A model generated the notes under the pieces. The model did not search any database and had not been told where the DNA came from. It was given only the letters and a program-made list of their open reading frames with translations. This document shows positions 1-6,462 of a stretch of DNA of 19,913 nucleotides, in pieces. Each line of letters starts with the position of its first letter. Position 1 is the first letter of the stretch. Origin of the DNA: Actinomycetota bacterium (GTDB lineage Bacteria > Actinomycetota > Humimicrobiia > Hakubellales > JAMDDV01); the NCBI GenBank assembly GCA_023488455.1, contig JAMDDV010000020.1, positions 1-19,913 on the forward strand, in the 5' to 3' direction. The translations under genes and the position numbers were made by a program.

Positions 1-137
1 TATATCATATTTATGATAAAATGCAATAATTTCTCGAATGCGAATTTGCTTTCTTAGAAAAAAGGGTATTTTAGGCTATATTTAAGCTTGATTTTGATGC
101 GTTAGAAAAGAAGATGCGGAATTGCTGCCAGCACCTC

Positions 138-154
138 CTTTAATGGCATTAAAG
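138..154. promoter_or_regulatory. Perfect 8+1+8 bp dyad upstream of radical SAM gene
   Basis: CTTTAATG-G-CATTAAAG is a perfect inverted repeat with one central base. It lies 14 bp upstream of a TATAAT at 168-173, so it would cover the place of a -35 element, for which no good match is visible. This is compatible with a binding site for a dimeric regulator of the downstream gene. A regulator is not identified, and a chance AT-rich dyad remains possible. Confidence 0.35.
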
Positions 155-167
155 CAGACTAAGAAAG

Positions 168-173
168 TATAAT
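168..173 (+). promoter_or_regulatory. Candidate -10 box for radical SAM gene
   Basis: TATAAT is an exact sigma70 -10 consensus 48 bp before the start codon at 222. No convincing -35 hexamer is seen at 16-18 bp spacing; the dyad at 138-154 occupies that area. The call rests on the -10 match alone. Confidence 0.3.
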
Positions 174-221
174 AAGCTACTAGTGAAGAGTTTTACCTGG
201 TGAAGTGGGAAGATAAATATT

Positions 222-1031
222 ATGGATATTTTGTATGTTCCGTCGCCAGTTTCAGTTGGTTTGCTCTTAAGCTACAAATGCAATATGGAATGCAGGGACT
301 GCATCTATGCTTGTTCGCCAAAATACAGAGGTGACTGGATAAGCGAAGATGATGATATAACTCGCGATAGACTCACTAAACTCAAAGAGGCTGGACTGGA
401 CGGCATTCTAATCAGCATAAATCCATTCAACGTTGAGAGCATACCATTTGAGAGAACGGAAAGAGCGGTCAGGATTAGCAGAGAGGTATTCGGCGCTAAC
501 ATAATTGTATATCAGAAATTTTACTTAGATCTCTTCAAGAAGATGGGATTACAAAAGACGCTGTCGTTTGAAAAATTCTTAAACATGATTAACCCCACAT
601 ATGTGTACAGATACACAGAACTGTTGCCAATGGGAAGAACCCCATATAAACTAGGTTACCTTTATAATAAATGCCCTGCAAAATATTTCTTCGAAGAGTC
701 TTGCAAAGAGGAGTTGACGCGAAACTGGCACACACACATAGATAATTATCGGAATTATATTTCAGGGTTTTGTTCCGGGATATCACTTGGTGATGCTATG
801 AACATGGACTCAATATTTAACGGAATTGACCTCAGCAAAAAACCGATCCTCAAAGCACTATCGGTAAATCTAGGGAACCTTCACAAAATAGCAGTAAGTT
901 ACGGTTATGAAATAAACGAAGAGGGCTATATTTCAAAGTGCCATCTATGTGTTGACATGAGAAAATATATTATTGAGAAGACGGACCAATTCACTGAGCT
1001 AAACCCAAGGACATACTACTTGAATTTATGA
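222..1031 (+). pseudogene. Radical SAM domain protein with probable internal deletion
   Basis: The 269-residue reading frame starts with a radical SAM iron-sulfur motif, CNMECRDC (Cys20, Cys24, Cys27; CX3CX2C), which normally binds a 4Fe-4S cluster that cleaves S-adenosylmethionine. In this superfamily a GGEP strand and a TNG-type strand should follow over the next 50-70 residues. Here the text runs from GDWISE (about residue 42) straight into DDDITRDRLTKLKEAGLDGI, which looks like the helix after the TNG strand, so roughly 50 residues seem to be missing in frame. The junction lies in a GAAGATGATGAT run near 345-356, suitable for slippage or recombination. The remainder is intact to a C-terminal CxxC (Cys240, Cys243) in a KCHLCVDMRK context. 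Without the SAM-binding core it is probably inactive. A divergent functional protein or an assembly error is possible. The substrate is unknown. Confidence 0.6.
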
Positions 1032-1133
1032 CAGTTAAAGTCATTGTTTTTTAAGTTCAAATTAAGTCTTATAATTGTAATAAAGACCTAAGGAATTAGA
1101 GATGCTACTCTAATAATTGACGAGGAGGCGAAA

Positions 1134-1289
1134 ATGCTACTGATTAGTTTAACGTCTCTCGCCGTAACTTTATTAATTGCATTTTTCGTCATTGCATTCT
1201 CGATCCGGATGGGAGTTGTAATATGGTTTATTATCCTGGCTGTCAAAGGAATAAGAAATAAAGAAACTTCTACAGCTTGGGGTAAATAA
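1134..1289 (+). CDS. Small hydrophobic membrane protein, 51 aa
   Basis: An ATG at 1134 is preceded by GAGGAGG at ideal spacing and opens 51 codons ending in TAA. The peptide begins MLLISLTSLAV and is almost wholly hydrophobic up to residue 40. It reads as one long or two short membrane helices split by a single arginine near residue 25, followed by a polar tail with KGIRNKET. The tail charge suggests the C-terminus is cytoplasmic. I recognise no family. It follows the radical SAM gene by about 100 bp on the same strand and faces the ferredoxin gene. The strong ribosome site and membrane-like composition favour a real small protein over chance. Confidence 0.55.
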   Translation: MLLISLTSLAVTLLIAFFVIAFSIRMGVVIWFIILAVKGIRNKETSTAWGK

Positions 1290-1366
1290 TAAACAGAGTT
1301 AAATAAATATAAAAAAATCTATATTTTTACCGAGGTTTTAAAAACACATATAGTATCCATTAAATG

Positions 1367-1591
1367 CTACGGCCAGATCTGCTTACCATCTTCTCCGATG
1401 ACTATTATTGCATCAGAAGGACAGCTCTTGGCAGCTTCCAGTATAGTTTCATCATCGGCACCAGCTTTATTTTTCACCTGCGATAACTCATCCTCATCGT
1501 ACTCAAAAACTTCTGGCGCAATCTCAATGCAATTCCCGCAGCTAGTACATAAATCCTTATCAACTCTTATGTCCGATATCTTCTCGCCCAT
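1367..1591 (-). CDS. Single-cluster 4Fe-4S ferredoxin, 74 aa
   Basis: A small electron carrier of the monocluster ferredoxin type. It has CTSCGNC (Cys15, Cys18, Cys21) near the N-terminus and a remote CP pair (Cys57-Pro58) in SCPSDAI, the usual four ligands of one 4Fe-4S cluster. The second cluster of clostridial ferredoxins is absent. The protein is acidic, as expected for a low-potential soluble donor. A GGAGAG lies about 10 bp before the ATG. It stands alone between converging neighbours, 105 bp from the end of vapC. It could serve the hydrogenase or the radical SAM enzyme nearby, but position alone does not prove this. Confidence 0.9.
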   Translation of the reverse strand: MGEKISDIRVDKDLCTSCGNCIEIAPEVFEYDEDELSQVKNKAGADDETILEAAKSCPSDAIIVIGEDGKQIWP

Positions 1592-1695
1592 TGCTCTGTC
1601 TCTCCATTATTAAAGATTAATTCTTGGAAATTATAAAAAAATATGGTAACAAAATCACCTATATTGCATAGATTGTTTTAAAAACTACTCTGAAT

Positions 1696-2145
1696 CTATA
1701 CATTATAGAGAGTTATTGGATCGATCCTTCTTATTTCCTCAATTCGATCAAAATCTCTATCAGCAGAAATTATGTCTTTAATGTTATTTGTGAGCATAAC
1801 AGCCGCATGAACCAGATCCCTTGGGCTAACGCATAATTCCTTATATTTAATAGCGAGTTCCATCATTTTCATGATCTCAGCCTCACCAACTGGGAGGATA
1901 TTAAGATTAAGCGCATAAACATCTTGCAAAAGGGACATGGCGGTGTCCCATTGATTAATCAGGCAATAGCGATAAAGTATCTCTTGAAATACTTCACTAT
2001 CCACAACGGCTTGGCCATATTTTTGCTCGAATGACCCATTCCCAATAGCCAGTATTAAACTGCTACAAGAAGCTCTATAATGATGTCCCTTCCCCCTGGC
2101 ATACATGAAGATGCTGGTATCTAAAAAGTAAATTTCTTGCATCAT
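1696..2145 (-). CDS. vapC: VapC-like PIN-domain ribonuclease toxin
   Basis: A 149-residue PIN-domain protein, the toxin partner of a type II toxin-antitoxin pair. PIN toxins cleave RNA with a Mg2+ site built from acidic residues. Visible candidates are Asp9 (FLDTSIF), Glu51 or Glu55 (SEVFQEILYR), Asp110 (PRDLVHAA) and Asp129 (ISADRDFDRI), in the order and spacing of the family, so the catalytic set appears complete. The start ATG overlaps the stop of the upstream vapB gene by four bases (ATGA), which implies translational coupling. Length is slightly above the usual 125-140. The RNA target cannot be predicted. Confidence 0.85.
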   Translation of the reverse strand: MMQEIYFLDTSIFMYARGKGHHYRASCSSLILAIGNGSFEQKYGQAVVDSEVFQEILYRYCLINQWDTAMSLLQDVYALNLNILPVGEAEIMKMMELAIKYKELCVSPRDLVHAAVMLTNNIKDIISADRDFDRIEEIRRIDPITLYNV

Positions 2146-2393
2146 TTTGCATGTCCCTGAGCGATCAGTTTTTCAATCTCCTCCCATTCCACTGGCTTTT
2201 CATCAACTGATACTATTCTCTTTGCTGCTTCCATCTTGTTCTTCCTGGATGCCTCATCATCCGATAGAACTGCTCTTTCGATAGATTCCCGAATAAGTGC
2301 CCCAACAGATTTTTTAAATAACTTGGCCTTCAACTCTAGCTTTTCATACTCTTTTGGATCAAATAGAATCATGACCTTCTTTGTTAACGCCAT
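2142..2393 (-). CDS. vapB: VapB-like ribbon-helix-helix antitoxin
   Basis: The 83-residue product (from MALTKKVMILFDP) has the short basic strand and two helices of a ribbon-helix-helix DNA-binding antitoxin (about residues 3-45), followed by an acidic, charged tail that would wrap the VapC toxin. The open frame extends 20 codons further upstream from a TTG, but that extension (a run of Asp-Ile and Asp-Val pairs) lies on the promoter -10 box and a hexamer repeat. The ATG at 2393, with GGTGAT about 8 bases before it, is the better start. It overlaps vapC by 4 bp. It should bind toxin and repress its own promoter. Confidence 0.75.
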   Translation of the reverse strand: MALTKKVMILFDPKEYEKLELKAKLFKKSVGALIRESIERAVLSDDEASRKNKMEAAKRIVSVDEKPVEWEEIEKLIAQGHAK

Positions 2394-2411
2394 TACTTTC
2401 ATCACCTTACC

Positions 2412-2435
2412 TATATCTATATCAATATCTACATC
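2412..2435. promoter_or_regulatory. Four tandem hexamers, candidate VapB operator
   Basis: On the plus strand the sequence reads TATATC TATATC AATATC TACATC, four head-to-tail hexamers. They sit just downstream of the vapB -10 box, around the expected transcription start near 2431. Ribbon-helix-helix antitoxins commonly bind short tandem or inverted repeats cooperatively to autoregulate, so an operator role is inferred. No binding evidence can be seen in the sequence itself. Confidence 0.45.
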
Positions 2436-2437
2436 TA

Positions 2438-2466
2438 AATATAATTCAAGCAAATAATCTCGTCAA
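2438..2466 (-). promoter_or_regulatory. Sigma70 promoter of vapBC
   Basis: On the minus strand TTGACG (2461-2466, 5 of 6 to TTGACA) and TATATT (2438-2443, 5 of 6 to TATAAT) are separated by exactly 17 bp. Transcription should start near 2431, 38 bases before the chosen vapB start. The promoter begins 31 bp after the hydA stop, so vapBC can be expressed separately from the hydrogenase operon. Confidence 0.6.
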
Positions 2467-2497
2467 TAGAGTGCTCGGTCAGATCAACTCTGCAGTG

Positions 2498-3754
2498 TTA
2501 GTGGACTGAGCAGGAGAAACAGGGGTCATAAGCCCTTATCAGTTTCTCGCAATCCAATTTGAGTTCATAAATCGGCAGATATTTGAATTTGTCAACAAAA
2601 GCATGGAGGTCCTTCTCTATATTTGAGAAGTTATGGGATGTAGGTGTGACAATATTTGCTCCTTCAACTATACCTCGCCTGTTGATTCGATACCAATGAT
2701 ATAAAAGACCACGTGGAGCCTCGGTCACCGCACCTCCTTCTCCAGAAGTAATTTTTCTTACTCGATCCTCCTGTTTTAACTCAATCTCCTTTAAAAGCTT
2801 TATGCACTCCTCAACAAAATGATGCGTCTCAAGAGCCTGTGCGATATTATTATGAAATGGATTGTAATCCGGAATGTTGAGTTCGATCTCTTCAGCCAGA
2901 GCTTTCGTCTCAGGGTTTAATTCATCAAATTTAAGATTCAGTCTCGCAAGGGCACCGCTTATAAATGAACTTCTCTGCTTAATATTGGTCTTCTTTGCCA
3001 TTGCGTATTCAACCTGAGTTTCTTGGAAATATTCGTTGTATTCTCCAATATCAATGTTCATGCCGTTGCTTGAGATTATCCTTCCATTGTTAATTGCATA
3101 TTCTGTATCGTTATCTACACATACGTATTCAGACTGTCGATGAAAACTGGGGTAATCAAGTTTTGATATCAGCATGACCATTTTCTCAACATCGGGTTTA
3201 ATGTTCTCTAATTTATTGATAAATGACTTCAGATGATCAGCATCTGGGATTTTTGTAAACCCACCAGGCATGTGGGTAACTGAATGCAGTGCCCTCCCGC
3301 CAATAATAGCAGTTAATCCGTTTAAGACTTCCTTCATCCTGATAAGGCTATCAACATCCTTGGTAAATTCAGGGATCATTTCAATGATGCTGCTCTTGCG
3401 AAAATAATCAGGTAAAACGAGCATATATAGATGGATGACGTGGCTTGCTGCAATCTGGCTCATTGCAAGGATCTTCCTCAGCTTAATCGTCTGCTCACTT
3501 ACTTCTATTCCGCATGCATTTTCCACCGCCAGGATTGCAGTCGTCATATGAGAGATAGGGCAGATACCGCAAATCCTTGATACTATATCTCCAACTTCAT
3601 CATAACTGCGGCTAATTAAAAAACCTTCAAAAAATCGCGGAGGCTCGAATATCTTTAATTTGATCTCCTCAGTCCCGACCTCACCAAATTTTATTAAAAT
3701 ATTGGTCTCACCCTCACACCGGGCTAAATAATCAATATAAATTTCCTTACTCAT
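2498..3754 (-). CDS. hydA: Group 3b NiFe hydrogenase large (catalytic) subunit
   Basis: The 418-residue catalytic alpha subunit of a cytosolic NAD(P)-linked hydrogenase of the sulfhydrogenase type. It carries the N-terminal Ni-Fe ligand motif RICGICPISH (Cys62, Cys65) and the C-terminal motif DPCFSC (Cys412, Cys415), so all four metal-binding cysteines are present. It reduces protons or oxidises H2, exchanging electrons through HydD and HydB with NAD(P) at HydG. Its start overlaps the small-subunit stop by 8 bp. Oddly the protein ends in SCSVH, directly at the His after which a maturation protease normally cuts, so no removable C-terminal peptide is encoded. In-frame codons continue for 20 residues past the TAA, perhaps a lost tail. 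No maturation genes are in the window. Confidence 0.93.
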   Translation of the reverse strand: MSKEIYIDYLARCEGETNILIKFGEVGTEEIKLKIFEPPRFFEGFLISRSYDEVGDIVSRICGICPISHMTTAILAVENACGIEVSEQTIKLRKILAMSQIAASHVIHLYMLVLPDYFRKSSIIEMIPEFTKDVDSLIRMKEVLNGLTAIIGGRALHSVTHMPGGFTKIPDADHLKSFINKLENIKPDVEKMVMLISKLDYPSFHRQSEYVCVDNDTEYAINNGRIISSNGMNIDIGEYNEYFQETQVEYAMAKKTNIKQRSSFISGALARLNLKFDELNPETKALAEEIELNIPDYNPFHNNIAQALETHHFVEECIKLLKEIELKQEDRVRKITSGEGGAVTEAPRGLLYHWYRINRRGIVEGANIVTPTSHNFSNIEKDLHAFVDKFKYLPIYELKLDCEKLIRAYDPCFSCSVH

Positions 3755-4517
3755 ATTCTTTTACCACCTTGCGGAATTCAGTTCTAATGCTCGCAAACAG
3801 GGTAAATTTTCTAACTATTTCATCACGTGATAATCCCATCTTCTCAAACTGCTGAGCTAAAGCATGGGTATTTGCATCTAACATTGGTCCCCAACATGCA
3901 TAACAAGGCCTGTCATTTGAGGGACAGAGCGCACCGCATCCAGCATTTACAACAGGACCCATACATGGCTCTTTATTTGCGACCAGGACACATACATTGC
4001 CCTTTAACTTGCATTCGACGCATACACAATACTCCAGAAGGTCAGCCCTCTTCTTGCCCAGCAAAATAGAGGTCACCAGCTCGAAAAGATCTCTATCGCC
4101 AATCGGACAGCCCTTTAGATAGGCATCAACCTTTACGTATTCGTCCACTGCATGTGGCCTCACCGAATGAATGACCGACACATCCCCATATACTCTTTTT
4201 TCTATGTCCAGTTCATTTTGCATGCTCTTTATCGCCGGTATTCCGCCGTTAACCGCACAGGATCCTATTGGTATCAGATATTTGCTTGCTTCCCTTATCT
4301 TCTTCAACTGTTTAATCTGATCCATGTCGGTAATGGCTCCCTCGATTAATGCAATGTCAAATGGACCATTCTCCATCCCACTACTTGACGCCATCTTACA
4401 ATAGACAAGATCGGTCACCCCAAAGATCTCGAACACATATTTCTGAAAATAGATCAGCTGAAATTCGCATCCAGCACAGCATGAATACTTAAAAATACCT
4501 ATCCTCGGTTTCTTCAT
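3747..4517 (-). CDS. hydD: Group 3b NiFe hydrogenase small subunit
   Basis: The 256-residue delta subunit relays electrons between the Ni-Fe site and the rest of the complex. Proximal cluster cysteines are visible as CAGCE (Cys14, Cys17), GSCAVNGG (Cys87) and GCPIGD (Cys137). The C-terminal part is rich in further cysteines (Cys164, 166, 169, 176, 185, 194, 198, 205, 208), enough for two more clusters, ending with CYACWGP. There is no twin-arginine signal peptide, consistent with a cytoplasmic enzyme. The ATG follows the hydG stop immediately (TAGATG) and the gene overlaps hydA by 8 bp. Length and order match the hyd operons of Pyrococcus-type sulfhydrogenases. Confidence 0.92.
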   Translation of the reverse strand: MKKPRIGIFKYSCCAGCEFQLIYFQKYVFEIFGVTDLVYCKMASSSGMENGPFDIALIEGAITDMDQIKQLKKIREASKYLIPIGSCAVNGGIPAIKSMQNELDIEKRVYGDVSVIHSVRPHAVDEYVKVDAYLKGCPIGDRDLFELVTSILLGKKRADLLEYCVCVECKLKGNVCVLVANKEPCMGPVVNAGCGALCPSNDRPCYACWGPMLDANTHALAQQFEKMGLSRDEIVRKFTLFASIRTEFRKVVKEYE

Positions 4518-5342
4518 CTAAAGCAAAGTGTCAGAGAACCTTTTTATGTCACTATACTTAAAAACAGGGCCATCCTTGCAAACGAACTTTGCACCTATCT
4601 GACAGTGTCCGCATTGTCCGACGCCGCAGTACATCCTTCGCTCAAGAGAAACGTAAATGTTTGAAGGAGCTGTCCCTCTTAAAATCAAGTCCCTCGCAAC
4701 AAACCTCATCATTATCTCTGGACCACAAACTAGACAGATCGCTTTCTCGAAATCAACATCCACCCTTTTTACGAGTGCGGTGACAACCCCAACTTCATCA
4801 ACCAGATCCATATCGCCTGCCATTTCGTCCACCGCAACTAGAGCTCTGGCTCCATGCTCACTTTTCCACTTCCTGATCTCATCTTTATAAAGCAGGTCAT
4901 CCGATGTCCTGGATCCATATAAAATATAGAACCTGTCTTTCGTTTTATCATTACCTGATAATTTATGCACGACCGGCCGAAGTGGCGCCATCCCGATACC
5001 CCCCGCCACAACGACAACATCTCTTCCATCCATCAACTCCATCGGCCAACCGTTGCCATATGGTCCTCTTATTTGAATGGCTTCACCGGACTCCATCTTA
5101 CAGATCATTCCCGTTACATTTCCGACAAATCTTATGGTGTGTGCAAACCTGTTATCGCCAAGCAGGCTTGAGCTGAATGATATCGGAGCCTCACCTATTC
5201 CGTGGAAGCCAAGCATGTTGAACTGGCCAGTCTTGAAGTTAAATGACTCACTGCCATCTACATGAAAAATATAGGTGGAGACATCGTGAGTTTCCTTTTT
5301 AACATCAATAACAGTTGCCCTGCGGGGCATTAACAGGCTCAT
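4518..5342 (-). CDS. hydG: Hydrogenase diaphorase subunit, FAD/NAD(P)-binding
   Basis: The 274-residue gamma subunit belongs to the ferredoxin-NADP reductase/PyrK-like family. A flavin-binding beta barrel occupies about residues 5-100 (PISFSS and RGPYGNGWP), a nucleotide-binding half follows from AGGIGMAPLRP (about 113-122) to CGPEIMM (about 206-212), and the C-terminus holds a 2Fe-2S motif with Cys239, Cys244, Cys247 and Cys255 (YCGVGQCGHC). It transfers electrons between NAD(P)H and the iron-sulfur chain of HydB and HydD. The start overlaps the hydB stop by four bases and the stop abuts hydD, so the subunits are probably made in a coupled manner. NADP versus NAD preference is not decided by what I can see. 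Confidence 0.92.
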   Translation of the reverse strand: MSLLMPRRATVIDVKKETHDVSTYIFHVDGSESFNFKTGQFNMLGFHGIGEAPISFSSSLLGDNRFAHTIRFVGNVTGMICKMESGEAIQIRGPYGNGWPMELMDGRDVVVVAGGIGMAPLRPVVHKLSGNDKTKDRFYILYGSRTSDDLLYKDEIRKWKSEHGARALVAVDEMAGDMDLVDEVGVVTALVKRVDVDFEKAICLVCGPEIMMRFVARDLILRGTAPSNIYVSLERRMYCGVGQCGHCQIGAKFVCKDGPVFKYSDIKRFSDTLL

Positions 5343-6418
5343 ATGCTAACACCCCTGGCTAAAGCTTTTGCAATATCAACCAGATCTATATTCGTCGGAC
5401 ACCAGTACATGCACCTGCCACAGCCTATACACCCAAAACACCCAAACTGCTCAATCCAGGTAGCAAGCTTATGGGTAACAAATTGTCTCAACCTTGCCGC
5501 CCTGGACGCTCTGAAGTTACTACCGTGGACTTTTGCAAAATTAAGTTCCTGGCAGGACGCCCAGTACCTCGACCTCTGCGTCCTGCTCAGATCTATTGAA
5601 TTCTCATCCTCAATGTTATAACAAAAACAGGTGGGACAGACCATCGTGCAGTTGGTACATCCAAGACATCTGTCCTCAGCGATCATCCTCCAGATAGCAT
5701 GATCCTGGTTATTTAAAATCAGCTCGGGAAGTTTGTCCGTCACAACTTCCTTCTTAAAAAGCGATATTATCCGTGACTCTTCCCTGCCCTTCGCCTCCAT
5801 GTCCCTGGAAGTCGCCTTTCGCAATCTAAAAGCACTTACTATTTCTTTCCCTCTTTTGCTCATCGGCTCCGCCAGGAGTTCCTGACCCAGCCAGGTTAAA
5901 ATGAGGTCACAGCCCTCAGCTGAATTAAAGAAGGGACCTGTCCCCATCGAATAACTGAAACAGGTGTCCCAGACCTGCGTCTGATTAATCACAACGATTG
6001 CTGTATTTTCGCGTCTGTACCTGTAAGCCTCATCAACAAAATCACCTGATAGAAAAACCCTGTCCAGTACCAGAACTGCATGCATATCGTGAGGATGAAC
6101 GCCAACTATCATCTGGCTGGTGGCCAAAAAACCAGGTGAGATATCATCTGCTGTAATTAGATAGGAATCGGACGACTCCTCCACCCTATTTTTTGCATCA
6201 AAGATCATCTCTCTTGGTGAAAACAAGAATCTGGTGGGAGACAGCATAGTCATGCCGTAATCTATCTGAATTTCATCATCTTTTTCAAGAGCATCAAAAA
6301 TAATCTGACCCCTGCGCTTCACTGGAGCATATACTCTCATCTCTCTGGATAAGCCCTTAAGACGTTCTATAAAGTCTTCTGCCTTAATTATGTATCTGTC
6401 TTTGCTGTGATATGCCAT
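5339..6418 (-). CDS. hydB: Hydrogenase iron-sulfur beta subunit
   Basis: The 359-residue beta subunit has an N-terminal domain shared with anaerobic sulfite reductase A/sulfhydrogenase beta proteins and a C-terminal pair of 4Fe-4S motifs: CLGCTNCTMVC (Cys251, 254, 257, 261) and CIGCGRCMYWCP (Cys330, 333, 336, 340), with an extra Cys327 just before the second. It links the flavin subunit HydG to the hydrogenase small subunit. No clear Shine-Dalgarno precedes the ATG at 6418, but the first residues (YIIKAEDFIERLKG, then VYAPVK) match the usual N-terminus of the family, so the start is kept. It is the first of the four hydBGDA genes and follows the GAF gene by 44 bp. Confidence 0.9.
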   Translation of the reverse strand: MAYHSKDRYIIKAEDFIERLKGLSREMRVYAPVKRRGQIIFDALEKDDEIQIDYGMTMLSPTRFLFSPREMIFDAKNRVEESSDSYLITADDISPGFLATSQMIVGVHPHDMHAVLVLDRVFLSGDFVDEAYRYRRENTAIVVINQTQVWDTCFSYSMGTGPFFNSAEGCDLILTWLGQELLAEPMSKRGKEIVSAFRLRKATSRDMEAKGREESRIISLFKKEVVTDKLPELILNNQDHAIWRMIAEDRCLGCTNCTMVCPTCFCYNIEDENSIDLSRTQRSRYWASCQELNFAKVHGSNFRASRAARLRQFVTHKLATWIEQFGCFGCIGCGRCMYWCPTNIDLVDIAKALARGVSI

Positions 6419-6462
6419 ATCAGATTAGTAATCATCGCAATACGTCATGTCAGACTATATAA

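Larger units (their letters stand above)
1..221. other. Left-edge intergenic region, no supported gene
   Basis: I see no intact gene here. Short open stretches in two plus-strand frames (about 75-116 and 98-172) could be spliced by one frameshift near 105-115 into a gene-like C-terminus, but neither has a start or a recognisable motif. The stretch contains a perfect dyad (138-154) and a TATAAT (168-173), both listed separately, and these probably serve the radical SAM gene that starts at 222. Confidence 0.4.

Noticed and set aside
75..172. Possible frameshifted C-terminus of a gene on the plus strand (two short frames joinable near 105-115).
   Set aside because: No start, no motif and too short; stops upstream in all joined frames, so chance is as likely.
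1305..1326. AAATATA/TATATTT hairpin between the converging small peptide and ferredoxin genes as a terminator.
   Set aside because: The stem is 7 A-T pairs only with an A-rich loop, too weak to support a terminator call.
1398..1613. Plus-strand 71-codon open frame.
   Set aside because: It is the antisense of the ferredoxin gene, which has clear cluster cysteines and a ribosome site.
2394..2453. Upstream extension of the vapB reading frame from a TTG.
   Set aside because: It overlaps the -10 box and the hexamer repeat and lacks a ribosome site; the ATG at 2393 is better placed.
4589..5265. Several plus-strand open frames across the hydG region.
   Set aside because: They are shadows antisense to hydG, which has flavin, nucleotide and 2Fe-2S motifs; none shows a motif of its own.
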